64,000 bases of DNA from Bursaphelenchus xylophilus (Eukaryota > Nematoda > Chromadorea > Rhabditida > Aphelenchoididae). Positions 23,680 through 34,801 of the stretch are shown piece by piece; positions within the stretch are counted from its first letter, which is position 1, and every line of letters starts with the position of its first letter. A program made the translations under genes and the position numbers. The notes under the pieces were generated by a model. The model did no database searches and was not told the DNA's origin. It saw nothing but the letters and a program-made list of their open reading frames with translations. Where the stretch lies: positions 14,069,291-14,133,290 of the forward strand of contig CAJFCV020000001.1 of NCBI GenBank assembly GCA_904066235.2, read 5' to 3'.

Positions 23680-24592
23680 TTATAGCCGACGAGCGACCAA
23701 ATACGACAACAAAGAGAGCGAAAACGGCACCAAAACGACGACTGCCAGTCCCGGCGTACTGTTACAGTAATCCCGGTTGTTGCAAAAGCAGTAGTAGTAG
23801 GTTTTCGGCGGACTGGCCCCGTCTGTGTAGTTGTAGCAACGGCCTGATTCGATTGTGGTCGTGTTTTGATAGGACGCAAAGGTGGTGGAAGCACTGGAAT
23901 TATACAGTAAAATACTAATTGCTTCTCTGACCGCCCTCCTAATTTTCTTCACTCTCTTGTCTGAAAAGATTGTTGGATATCTCGGATATCCCTGCAAATT
24001 GCAAGCTAAGATTTCTAGGGGTTAAATTACGGTACATGAGGATTTTTTTGCGAACGTCGAAGGGTTTTGAGAGGAGACATTTTATACGACGAAATGTGTT
24101 TCGTCGTATAAAATGTCCCTGCATTAACAATTTCTAGTTGAAAATTGGCAGTCGAATCAAAGTGTACTCTGTATATCCACAACAAAACAAGTGGAGACAT
24201 TTTATACGATGAAACATGTTTCGTCGTATAAAATGTCCCATCTACGAAAAAAACACTTGGAAAGGGTTCCGGAGGGCTTAGACTGTCTCTATGTGAAAAA
24301 TGGAATTTTTTGAAATCAGTAAAGAATGAAAAATCACTTACTAACAATCGCTCTTGTAAGTCTTATATCCTTTGTGTTTGAAGATGGGGTCGATAATTTT
24401 CACACAGAATTGATTCGTTGTACAAGCGTTATTTGGGTTTTCACACGGATTCACGTTGACAGATCTGGGAGCATATCCTTTGCCGTTCCAGCCCGAGCAT
24501 TGTAAACAATTTACGGCCGCGACTTCGGTCGAAAAATAGTGGAGTAGAACGAGCAGTGAAGAGAAAAACGAACAAATTTTGAGGGACAGCAT
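23680..24592 (-). CDS. Ly6/uPAR (three-finger) GPI-anchored-type protein, 154 aa, two exons
   Basis: Exons 24592-24342 and 23893-23680 on the minus strand join in phase 2 (donor GTAAGT, acceptor AATTCCAG). The signal peptide MLSLKICSFFSSLLVLLHYF runs to about TEVAA, then the mature domain starts VNCLQCSGW, the usual CxxC opening. Ten cysteines follow the three-finger order and end in CFCNNRDYCNSTPG, the family's terminal CN. The C-terminus is hydrophobic (LAVVVLVPFSLSLLSYLV), as expected for GPI attachment. Such proteins act at the cell surface as ligands or modulators of channels and receptors; the specific partner cannot be read from sequence. Two sequons (NYT, NST) flank the later cysteines. 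Palindrome cluster 7 sits in the single intron. Confidence 0.85.
24074..24238. repeat. 42-bp palindrome array, two copies (cluster 7)
   Basis: Two copies spaced about 119 bp lie in the intron of the Ly6-type gene. The second is almost a perfect palindrome. Confidence 0.9.
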
Positions 24593-25955
24593 CTGAAATT
24601 TAACATGAAAATAGCTAAAAAAATTTAGGACGAAAGAAAAAAGTTTTTAATAATAAAAAATCCAAAAATTAAATCCTTGATTGCCCAAGGCAAGGCGTTC
24701 GAAATGCCTTCAAATTTTGCATGAATAATCTTTCTAGGCCCCAAATCGATTACTGAAAATTTCAGCTCGCGCTTTGCAAGCAGAGCGAGATATTCAACGG
24801 TCTTTGTGAGACTGTGTAGATGTGGAGAGACGGTTAGAGAAAACTGAATTAAAATTTGCACCGAATCAAGATGATTTTTCGGCATTTTCTAAGGTTTTCG
24901 TCATCTGTAAACCCCAAAAAAGTAACTTTCGCTAAAAATATGGCCAACTTTTTCAAAAACCGCTAAAGTTCTCTCAACAAAAGGCTTTCGTAAAGTCGTC
25001 TGAAGGTTCTTCATCTCCAGAATTTTCGAAACAATCGCTGTATCCATGACGTCCGTAGGGGAATCGACTCGCTGGTTTTCCCCCTCGAATTTCGAAACGA
25101 TTCAAATTAAACGCCCAAAAAGGGGGATTTCCAGCCTTGGCAACCAATGTGTCAACAGGTGCTGCTCTGTTTTGTAACAAACAAATCGGGTGATTTTTTT
25201 GCAGAGAAAAATCGAAATGAGCATTCTTGGTCCGAAAAATATAGCTACAGTTTTGAAGGTGACATGTTATATGATTAAACATGTTTTATCGTATAAAACG
25301 TCTGGCGTAATATTTACTTTTAAATATTTTAAAACCAGTCCTAATGGACTTTATTTTATTTCCTGAAAATTCAACGCATTTTTCAAGGAGTCACGTTATA
25401 CGATGAAACATGTTTTATCGTATAAAATGTCTCCGGGTAAAATTTTTAAACAATGGCAAGAGGACTGCTAATGTAGATTGCCATAAAATATACTCCTTGG
25501 GCTGCCTAATCAAAAATTTCTATGCGGCGACATTTTATACGGCGGAACGTGTTTCATCGTATAACATATCCCTGAAAAACAAAAATTAAAATTTTTAGGG
25601 ATTAAAAATATGGTTTATTAGGAATTGATCAGCTTCATCTTAAAAATCTGAGGTGGAGACATTTTATACGATGCAACATGGTTTATCGTATAACATGTCC
25701 CCATTAAAAACCGTTGGCCTGACAAAGATGAGCTTGGTCTTTACTGCTAAATTCTTGACATTTTTTCCAAAACCACTTTACTCAAACAATTTATTAACGA
25801 TTACATGACATAATTCATCTATTCGAAGAAAAATTTACATAAAAATGCAAACAATCGAAAAAACAAAAAATAAATAAAATTTCTGAAAGACCATGGGTTA
25901 TATTTTCGCACAGTGACTAGAATGTACATGAACAAATTCCACTTGTTTTTCCAAT
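24593..25955. other. Intergenic region with palindrome cluster and an unassigned open frame
   Basis: On the minus strand, 25240-24974 is open and less AT-rich, with a possible acceptor ACAAAACAG near 25166 and an end that reads SDDFTKAFC. It could be a last exon of something, but no upstream exon fits. A family-2 repeat fragment lies at about 24765-24850 and the rest is palindrome cluster 8. A TTTATT near 25870 could serve as the poly(A) signal of the channel gene ending at 25956. Confidence 0.4.
25257..25701. repeat. 42-bp palindrome array, four copies (cluster 8)
   Basis: Copies begin near 25259, 25390, 25528 and 25656, spaced 128-138 bp. The spacers have diverged from one another while the palindromes stay recognisable. 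Confidence 0.9.
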
Positions 25956-28900
25956 TTACGTCGATGACGTTGAAGGGAGAGCAATACTTCGGACCAGGCC
26001 TTTGGTCGAATCCTGGATGCTCCGAGCGGTCCCAATCGGCGGTAGGACATTTCTTCCGACCAGAACTTGATCCTGACTACTCGGCCGGCTATTTTCGGCG
26101 CTCTGTACTAATGAGGGACCTGAAAATTTTTTATTAAAGCTGAAGAAAAATTTGCACTGTGCAGTGGAATTGTTTTGGCCATTGCACTGTGCAGAGTGAA
26201 ATTTAGAGGTTTTTTGCAGCCTTTGTAACAAAATTTTTTTGGCCGTTACACTTTGCAGTTTGAATTCCTCAAATTTTCGCACGGTGCTATGAGAATTTTG
26301 ACTCTTTTTTCTACTGCACAGTGCAAAAAGGGGATTTATTTGCTGCACGGTGCAATGGAAATTTTATGTGAAGATTTTGATGAAACTTGGCGCAAATTCA
26401 GATTAGAATTTTTTTATAAACGGTTTTTGAACTCAACGCGTTGTAAGGAATGAAATTTTTTGAGTCTAAAAATCGCAAATTTAAAAAAAAATTTTTTTTT
26501 TGGATTCTTCGAGATTAATAAAAATCTCGACTTTTCCTGCATAATGCAAGCTAAAAATTTCGTATAGGCTTGAGAAAAACATAATTTAATTTTTGCCTGA
26601 TTTCATCAAAATAAATTTTTTTTTTTTCAAAATCCTACCTGGTTTCACTTTGTGCGCCGTCTTGTTGAACCTACAGCAAGTTGTAGTCAGAAACAGCCAG
26701 AACAAAAACGCGATAGCAAACCAAAGCGCCAAATTGTAGCCGGCAAAGGAGAGGAGTTCGAAAAATGAGGGGTTGGGTTGGTGGATTTTTTCGATCAAAT
26801 CCGTCGATTCGTAGGCCACGGAGAAAGTTGCGGTGTAATCGTTGGTTGTGGGGATTTGCTGCGTCGAAATTTTCGGGTTGTAGTTGACTTGTTGACAGGG
26901 CAGACGGGCTTTGCTGAAAAAAAAATTTTTTCAAAAAAAAAAAAAAAAAAATTTCAAAAAAAAAATCAAAAAAAAATTTTTTTTTATTTTTTGAAATTTG
27001 GTCAAAAATTAGCTCACAGTTTCCTAAGAAATCTCCGAAATTTCTAGCTCGAAATATTCAGAAATTTTCGAGATTTTTTGCTCAAAAATTCGAAAAAATC
27101 CCGAAATTTTTATTTTTTTTCTTCCTTTCTCCTACCTTTTACAAGTCCTCAGACTCGTGGCCAGTCGATTCCTCAACGTTGCGACCTCTGTATTCCAATA
27201 AGCAGGCCGGGACACCTCCATGAATGCCCTCGAGCAACGATCGTATTCACCGGCGGTGCAAATAGAAGTCGCATTCAGCTGGCTGATCAGTTGACTGAAA
27301 AATTCAAATTTGTCAAAGCTTTAACTGATATAAAAATGCATTCTAAGGCCTGCGAAAATTGAAAAATTGCACTGTGCAATTTTTTAAGAATCAAAATTCC
27401 AATTGCACCGTGCTAAAATATAAAAAAATCAATCTGCACAGTGCACCAGAAAGGCGCCCAAATGCACTGTGCAAAAAAATCCAAAATCCAAACTGCACAG
27501 CGCAATGCCAAAAAAAATTTTTTAATTTGCACTGTGCATCAGAAAAAATTGCCGATATTCCCATTGCACTGTGCGGAAAAAAGAAAAATCGAAATTGCAC
27601 AGTGCAACGGAAAAAAAAGTTTTCAGTTTGCACCGTGCAGGAAGTTATCGTAATTTTGCACTGTGCGTCAGAAAAAATCGTCAAGATTCCCATTGCACTG
27701 TGCGTAAAAATCCTGAATCCAAACTGCACTGTGCAGTAGAGAAAATGGCCAAAATTCCGATTGCACAGTGCAATGGAAGGAAATTTTTCAGTTTGCACTG
27801 TGCAGGAAGTTATCGCTTTTTTGCACTGTGCATCAAAAATTGGAGTTTCCGCACAGTGCAATGGGAATTTTGGCTCTTATTAAAAACGCACAGTGCGAAA
27901 AAAGCAATGATTTCCTGCACTGTGCAATTTGAATTTTTGAATTTTTCGCACAGTGCAATAAAAATTTCAGGCTCAAAATTTGATAAAACAATACGAATTG
28001 ATATTAGAATTAAAAAAATTTTTTTGGGACTTCAACTTCAATTTTTTGCTGCACAGTGGAAAAAAAGCAAAAAAAAAATTTTTTGCACAGTGCAGCAAAA
28101 ACCTGCAAAATTTGAATTTTTGAATTTTTCGCACTGTGCAATAAAAATTTCAGGTTCGAAATTTGATGAAACAGTACGAATTGATATTAGAAAAAAAAAT
28201 TTTTTTTTGGGACTTCAATTTTTGCTGCACAGTGCAAAAAAAAAAAAATTTTTTTGCACAGTGCGGCAAAAACCTGCAAAATTTGAATTTTTGATTTTTC
28301 GGCAAATACGAATTGATATTAGAATTAAAAAAAAATTTTGGGACTTCAATTTTTTGCTGCACAGTGCAAAAAAAGCAAAAAAAAATTTTTTGCACAGTGC
28401 AAAAAAAGCAAAAAAAAAAAATTTCGCACAGTGCAAAAAAAGCAAAAAAAAAAATTTTTTGCACAGTGCATCAAAAACCTGCAAAATCTTCCTCAAATCA
28501 CCTCTCTTACCCGCTGAAATCGCCTCGATACACCCACAAGACCACACTCAACGGGACACATCTGCACATTCGAATCGACTCCTCCACCAGACATTGGGGA
28601 AGCGAGGGTTTCGTGGAATTGGCCGAGTCCTGGGAATGGGCGTCCTCCGAGGTCTGGCCACAATGCCCGCCCAAAAAGGAGGTGGTCTCGCGTTGAATCA
28701 GGGCGCTGACCGATTTGCCGGAGGGCAGTTCGATTGGCTGATCCAGCTCGGTGGCCAAACGAAGGGCACTCGAGTTGGGGGGCTTTATGAAAAGCTTGAT
28801 TCCCGGATGACGGACTGGGCTGAAGCTGTCGTGGGCGATCTGAAAATTTATTTTATTAATTTTGAAAGCATCTAGACGCCAAAAAAGTTTCTTTTTGGCC

Positions 28901-30998
28901 TTTTTTACGATGCACCGTGCAAAAATATAAATCATAATTTTTTGCACAGTGCAGTCTAAATTTAGATTTTTCGAATTTTCGCACAGTGCAGCGGAAATAT
29001 TTTTGCCGTTTTTTTTATTTTTACACATCAAAATGCCAAAACAAACGACTTTTGACCTTTTCTCTGATGCACAGTGCAAAAAAATACTGTCGTTTTTTTG
29101 CACTGTGCACATTTGATTTGGACTCTTTTTCGATACACCATGCAAAACAGCCCCTAATTTTCGCATAGTGGAAAAATACAAGCGATTTTTTGCACGGTGA
29201 ACTCTGAATTTACCATTTTTTACCGTTGCACCGTGCAAATTAGAGTTTTCAAATTTTCGCACAGTGCAGTGGGAATTTTGCCTCTTTTTTGATGGACTAT
29301 GCGAAACTACTAATAATTTTTTGCACAGTGAAAAATTCCCAGCGATTTTTTGCGCAGTGCAACCTAAAACCTGTCTTTTTTACCATTGCACTGTGCAGAT
29401 TGGAGTTTTCAAATTTTCACACAGTGCAACGGAAATTTTTTCATTTTTTAGGGCTTCTGTCGCATAGCAAAAGCTAAAAATTTTAGGCATTTATTTCTGG
29501 TCTATGACAAGTTTCTACGCCAAATTTCAGACAAATCCAAGGGTTACTCGCTGAGATTTCAAAAAAAAAATTTTTTTACTTTGATGTCTATCGATAACAA
29601 GATTGCTCAATATCTCAGACGGTATTCTATAATCAGAGCTCAAATTTTCAGTGTTTGTTGTGAACTCTATATAGAGTGTTCGTGCCAAATTTGATGGTAA
29701 TCTGAGGCGTGTGCTTCAAGATATCCATATTTTTTCAAAACCTACCTTAAAGTCCAATCGAATTCCTTGATCGACCATAAACCCTTCTTGTGTGACATTT
29801 GTGGCCTCAAACACGAAACACAGCCCCTCGAGCGTGGACAAGTACGGCTTCACGAAGCTGGCACAGCACTCGGGCCCACTCAACAGCGCGCCTTGAACCA
29901 CACACTGGGCCAACAACTGAGGACAGGGCAGCAGAAAGCTGTCCAGATGCTGTTTGAACGAGTCTCCCAGCAGATTCTGGCTGATGATGCCTTCCGCAGC
30001 CGTGGCAGCACTTGAATTCAGCGGGATTGTCGAGGGATCGGCCCCGTAAGAGTGCTCCAGCCAGTGGCGGAGATATTCCAATACGATATCTTGGTTGAAC
30101 GAGGCGCCGAAACGATCCAGATCCGGCTGATTAAACGGGAATTTGTTGCAGATTACGAGCGTTGGGAGGGGCTGATGGTCAATTGAGTGGCTGAAAAGTG
30201 GGGGAAATATAATTTTTTCGGTATGAAATCAAAAAAAAATTACTATTTTTATTGTCTAAAATTGGTAATTAACCTTAAAAGTAATTTTTAAATTTTTCGG
30301 AGACATTTTATACGATCAAACATGTTTCATCGAAGATATCCCTCTAACTGCCATTTAAATTCCGAATCATAAAAAAGCTTTCATTCACGTGCGCAGCACA
30401 AGATTTTTGCACACAATTTCATCGGAGGCATTTTATACGGCGAAACATGTTCCATCGTATAAAACGTCCCCGCACCAATCATTTGAAAGCTAGAAATTCG
30501 GCATTCCTCTTTTTGACAACAACAACATAAAATTTCAACATGAAAAATTGCGCGGAGACATTTTATACGGCGAAACATGTTTCATCGTATAAAACGTCCC
30601 CGCACCAAACATTAAATGCTTGAAATTCAGCATTCCTTTTTTGACAAGAACAACATAAAATTTCAACAGGAAAAATTGCGCGGAGACATTTTATACGGCG
30701 AAACATGTTTCATCGTATAAAACGTCCTTATAGCTGTCATTTAAATTTCAAATCTCGGAAGAGTCTTATTGACATGCATGGCACAAAATTTTTATAAAAA
30801 ATTTGCGCAGAGACAAGTTACACCCTGAAACATGTTTCATCATATAAAACGTCCCATCGGCAAAACCCCCACTCACCGCGTATCCAGCACCTTCTGATAG
30901 CCTTTGGCATACTCGTGGACGAAAAGCAGCGTATGGATCGCCCACAACAGGGTGCAGACCACCGCCAGACAGAAGACGAGAAGCCAGCGTTTGCTCAT
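25956..30998 (-). CDS. Divergent DEG/ENaC sodium channel subunit, 497 aa, six exons
   Basis: Exons on the minus strand: 30998-30877, 30190-29746, 28839-28511, 27294-27136, 26913-26639 and 26119-25956; phases 2, 0, 2, 2 and 1 agree. DEG/ENaC subunits form trimeric amiloride-sensitive cation channels. TM1 is RWLLVFCLAVVCTLLWAI at about 4-21, followed by PLPTLVICNKFPFN, the family's post-TM1 motif. A large cysteine-rich extracellular domain follows (CPQLLAQC, ECCASF, ESIRMCRCVPL, CTAGEYDRC), then LPCQQVNYNPKIS before TM2 (LLSFAGYNLALWFAIAFLFW). The TM2 filter region reads AIA where the family has G/S-x-S, and the HG gating motif before TM1 is absent. Residues LPDPWVFA are open upstream of the ATG used, behind an acceptor ATTCCACAG, so an unseen first exon may exist. 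Introns hold repeat arrays. Confidence 0.82.
26150..26360. repeat. TGCAC-N-GTGCA motifs in channel-gene intron 5
   Basis: Five copies of GCACTGTGC/GCACAGTGC/GCACGGTGC variants lie in about 200 bp of intron sequence. Confidence 0.8.
27360..29440. repeat. Dense TGCAC-N-GTGCA array across channel-gene introns 3 and 2
   Basis: Roughly 40 copies of GCACTGTGC, GCACAGTGC or GCACCGTGC occur, spaced mostly 25-60 bp, interrupted only by exon 3 (28511-28839). Between them are AT-rich runs such as TTGAATTTTTGAATTTTTCG. The segment 27960-28490 also shows tandem duplication of a block of about 130-170 bp containing ATACGAATTGATATTAGAA. The long open frame of 434 codons through here is an artefact of the repeats. 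Confidence 0.9.
30298..30855. repeat. 42-bp palindrome array, five copies (cluster 9)
   Basis: Copies begin near 30300, 30426, 30556, 30684 and 30812, spaced 126-130 bp. The units at 30426, 30556 and 30684 have near-identical spacers (TTGAAATTCAGCATTCC), showing recent tandem duplication. It lies in intron 1 of the channel gene. Confidence 0.92.
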
Positions 30999-31949
30999 CG
31001 CAAATACCCACGGATCGGGCAGAGCTGTGGAATATATATTTCGCGAAATCCTGACTCATTTTTCGTATGAAATGGGCGCGAGAAATGAGCAAGCCGAAAA
31101 TTAGGATTATTCAATCAAGCCCTTTTTTGGGTGGTGGGGGGAAAAGTTGAAAGGAAATGGACATTGCTTTATAAAAAGGCCAAAGGTAGGGGTCTCTTTT
31201 GGGAAACACGACTACAGTTTTGTGCGAAAGGAAAGTAAAAGTTTTGAGGGGAGGGAAAATGGTAGTGAAAGCATAGTCCATTTCTGCAAAATGTTGAAAA
31301 AATGGGTTTAAAAAAAACTTTGGCAGCAAAAAAAAAATTCTGACAAATTGTGAGCAATTTGCTGACATTTTTTTCGCTAAAAAGGAAACTAAAATACCTC
31401 AAATGCGCTGCACAGATTTTCTTTAAATTTTGCACACACGTCGGACATAGGACACATATCAATTCCAGAAAAAATTAGCTCGCGCTTTCCAAGCGCTGCC
31501 GAGAAATTCAACGATCTTTGTGGCCGAGAGACCATGCGAAACGCGGAAAGAAGTCATAGAAAATACCTCAAAGCCATATCTTTTCTTGAAGCGAATTTGG
31601 CGTAATACTAAAAACATCTTCTATAAAGTTTGTCGGGAAAATAATGAGCTCTTTGTCGCATCGAAAATCACATCGTCGCGGAGAAAATGAATTGTGTCGC
31701 GGCAAAATCAAATTGCTTTTCACTTCAGCGACGCAAGCAAAATTGTGCTCATTATTTTCCCGGCAAACTAGCTGTAGTCCCTAAAAGTTCTAGTTTGCCT
31801 TTTCCGCGGGTATTCAACGATCTTCCAAAGGTCTCTCGTCTGCCAAAATCGTTGAATATCTCGACAGTGATGACATGCCACTAGCTAAAAATTTCATCGA
31901 TTAATTTGTGGCTCATAGGGATTTTTTGGTCGAAATTTTAAGATTTTTT

Positions 31950-32132
31950 CTGGCGACATTTTATACGACCAAACATGTTTCACCGTATAAAATGTCTCCG
32001 CCTAAAATTTTTCAAATCAGGCGTTGAAACCTCTTAGGTTTCGGTAAAAACAGGTTTTTAGTCATTAGAAAGAGTTTGGCCGCAGTGTTGACATTTTATA
32101 CGATCAAACATGTTTAATCGTATAACATGTCT
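31950..32132. repeat. 42-bp palindrome array, two copies (cluster 10)
   Basis: Two copies spaced about 140 bp. The spacer (TAGTCATTAGAAAGAGTTTGGCCGCAGT region) is clearly related to one in cluster 11, 2.3 kb away. Confidence 0.88.
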
Positions 32133-32639
32133 TAGGAGATTGAAATTTTCAGGGATGAAAATTAAGCCTATATAGACTGTATGCAAAAAATTTTGAAAAA
32201 TTTTATGCGATATTCTCCGAGAATTCGCCAAAAAATCTTACATATACCACCTAATAACAAGGCCTTATTAAATATCATAGCCACCGCAATTAACCCGCAA
32301 TAACATTTACATATTGCGCCGCCAAAAACGAAAAGAGAGGCAAGTTTAACGAGCATACGGAGTGACCGAAGGGAGCGGCCAACCTGGCCCATTCTTAAAC
32401 GGGCAAGCGCGGGGTCGTCAGGGGAGACGCTTGAAGGGCTTCTGGAAATGACCCGCGAATCACCGAGTGGACGAGATTATTATAGCCTCCGGCTACACTG
32501 GTGGGATTCTCCCGCCCAAATTGGCCGCTTCAAATTCCCAGTTTCAGCCAATTTGGGAACAGTCGACAAATGAGGTGCGAAAAAGGGGGTTTAGGCGGTG
32601 GAAAAGTGAGTTTACAGGGGAACTACCACAAGTTCGACC

Positions 32640-33070
32640 CGCAGATCTTGATGAACCTTGGCCTAGCTTAAGAACAATTTTTTCTAAAACAAGTTGGAGG
32701 CTCCTAGCTGGCGCTTTCCAGAAAAAATCGAGATTTTTAGCCCAAAAGTTGGAAAAAATGTGAATTTTTTTTTTTGCGAATTTTCACCACGAAAAGTTTC
32801 ATGGCTATTTCTGCTGTAGAAAGTAATGTTTCCACAAAAAAATCAATTTTTTCCCCGCGAAACTGGCAAAGATATGGCCAAAAAAGGAGTTTCTCTGACC
32901 GCTCTCCGCATTTCGCGTACTCTCTCGGCAGCAAAGATTGTTTAATATCTCGGTGGCCCTTGCATAGCGCGAGCTAAAACTTTCAGGAATTGATATGTGG
33001 GCAGTACATAACATATGTACAGAATTTGGAGAAAATCTGAACGTCACACTTGGAGCACCTTCTGTTAGAG
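32640..33070. repeat. Full-length copy of the dispersed family-2 repeat
   Basis: Blocks in order: GCGCTTTCCAG...AAAAATCGAGATTTTTAG; TTCCACAAAAAAATCAATTT; GGCAAAGATATGGCC; CTCTGACCGCTCTCC; CTCTCGG...AAAGATTGTTTAATATCTCGG; TTGCATAGCGCGAGCTAAAA; AATTGATATGTGGGC; and an end near CACACTTGGAGCACC. This copy defines the unit of about 400 bp. Confidence 0.8.
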
Positions 33071-33759
33071 GGAATTGCATAAAAATTGGTGAAAACAGGA
33101 CTGGAAAATCATTTTTTTTACCAAAACTTATTTATTATGTCTTAGAAACTCAAGAAACATCATGCAAAGCTAAAATGAAAATTGTAAAATTGTGAAAAAA
33201 TTGGGCGAAAATAGAGTTTTATAGGACTTTAGGTCAATTTGCGATTGATTTTTCACCACTAAAACCCAAAATTCAGCAGCTAAGTTTTGCGTATTCTTAA
33301 TCATCACGAGTTAATGTATTTTTTGAGATATCTCCGGTTTAAAAATTGGAGCCTCCATATAACAATTTTCCTAGTGAAAAGAAGTGGCAAAAATCAGAAA
33401 AATACTCATTGAATTTGATGATTTCAAGCTCTTTTATAGTGTTTAGCTAGCCGGTTGAGAATTCTCAAGCCTTGCAATACATTCCAAAAGCATTTTAATA
33501 TCGAAAAATATCTAAAATGAAAAAAAAATTGGGAAAAAATCAACTTTTTTGGTAAAACATAGGGCAAAAATCAAAAAAAAAATCCTGATAATTTCGGATT
33601 TTCCGAGGATTTATTGCCTTTTCAAGGCTCCAAAAATACCTTGAACACAATTTTCAGCAAATTTTCATTTCTAAAATTGGCCAAAAAATCGGTTTTTTTC
33701 CCCAAAAAACTTGAAATTTTTTCGAAATTTTTCGAAATTTCCGGCTCAAACTTTGACAA

Positions 33760-34080
33760 TTCTCCCTTGTAAGGTCAAAACCAATGTCCAGACACTTCGG
33801 ACCCCACCTCTCTTTACAAGTCAATGGCGATTCGCGAAACTTGACAACCGCCGTTTGGGGTGTTTAAGCGCCGAAAACGGGCCCTTGTCGGGGAGGGGCG
33901 GCGGCCGGAAGAACGGTCGGCCGCACAAGGCCGAAAAAACTGCTATGACGACCGGCGCAGGGTCGAGTGTTCGGACAAAAGAATTCTTAGTGGACAATCG
34001 CGGGCTGGGGCTGGGTTTTCCAGCTGTGAAGATTGTGGCCAGAGGCGTTTTTGGCCGGGAAAGATTGGGTTGGAAGTTGT
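33760..34080 (+). other. GC-rich island with open frames, unassigned
   Basis: The sequence is markedly richer in GC than its surroundings (for example CGGGGAGGGGCGGCGGCCGG near 33890). Two plus frames are open for about 100 codons, but their translations (basic, Gly/Arg-rich) match nothing I know and overlap each other. It may be a CpG-like promoter element, a non-coding RNA exon or an unrecognised exon. Confidence 0.3.
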
Positions 34081-34195
34081 AAAGTTGGAAACAATTGTAA
34101 TGTTGGGGAGTAAAAAAATTCGCAATTTTGGAATTTTGACTGTCGCTAATTAGTATTCTTGGGATATCTGGTCAAAATTTGAAGATTTCTTCTGC

Positions 34196-34625
34196 GGACA
34201 TTGTATACGATAAAACATGTTTCATCGTATAAGATGGCTCTCCAATAGCAGTTTCATCATCGGAACATTGGCTATCATGTTTACATATGCACCAAAATAA
34301 ATCTGCTTAAAAGGGGACATTTTATACGATGAAACATGTTTCATCGTATAAAATGTCTCCGCCTGAAATTTTTCAGGCAAGGCATTGGGAAATTGTCATT
34401 CTTTAACTTTCGGTTATAAAAACAAACCCTGTAGTCATTAGAAAAAGACTCGGCCGCAGTGGTGACATCTTCTACGATCAAACATGTTTCACGGTATTAA
34501 ATGTCCCTTTTTTAGTAGAACTATTGCAATGTATGTATAAATATAAATGAAAATTTTCCGGAACAGAATAGCTATTTCAGAGCCATCTTATACTATGAAA
34601 CATGTTTCATCGTATAAAACGTCTC
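34196..34625. repeat. 42-bp palindrome array, four copies (cluster 11)
   Basis: Copies begin near 34197, 34316, 34462 and 34584, spaced 119-146 bp. The one at 34316-34358 is an essentially perfect palindrome; the others have point changes. Confidence 0.92.
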
Positions 34626-34801
34626 CATACAGAGACCCAGAAACCTGCTTTAATCCGCCTTCAGTCTCTTCATTGTCCTTCTCGGCAAGTTTAAACCCCA
34701 TTTATATATCGTACTAGCCATTTTTTATCTTACACTTGACCTCTGATCTTCCAATTGTCGAAAAACCCCAAAATAACCATCAAATCTTTATTCAAATCTC
34801 C

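Larger units (their letters stand above)
30999..34801. other. 3.8-kb region upstream of the channel gene, mostly repeats
   Basis: This contains family-2 repeat fragments at about 31480-31560, a full family-2 copy near 32640-33070, and palindrome clusters 10 and 11. A GC-richer stretch at 32300-32480 has an open minus frame (MLVKLASLFVFGG) that I could not extend into a gene, and a GC-rich island lies at 33760-34080. No confident gene. Confidence 0.5.

Noticed and set aside
24974..25240. Extra last exon of the DEG/ENaC gene
   Set aside because: The channel gene already ends with an in-phase stop at 25956 in a well-spliced exon; no donor in phase leads here.
27571..28875. 434-codon plus-strand open frame
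   Set aside because: It runs through the TGCAC-N-GTGCA array and antisense to a clear channel exon; the frame is kept open by repeat composition.
32467..32763. 98-codon plus-strand frame
   Set aside because: Its second half lies in a family-2 repeat copy that is non-coding elsewhere.
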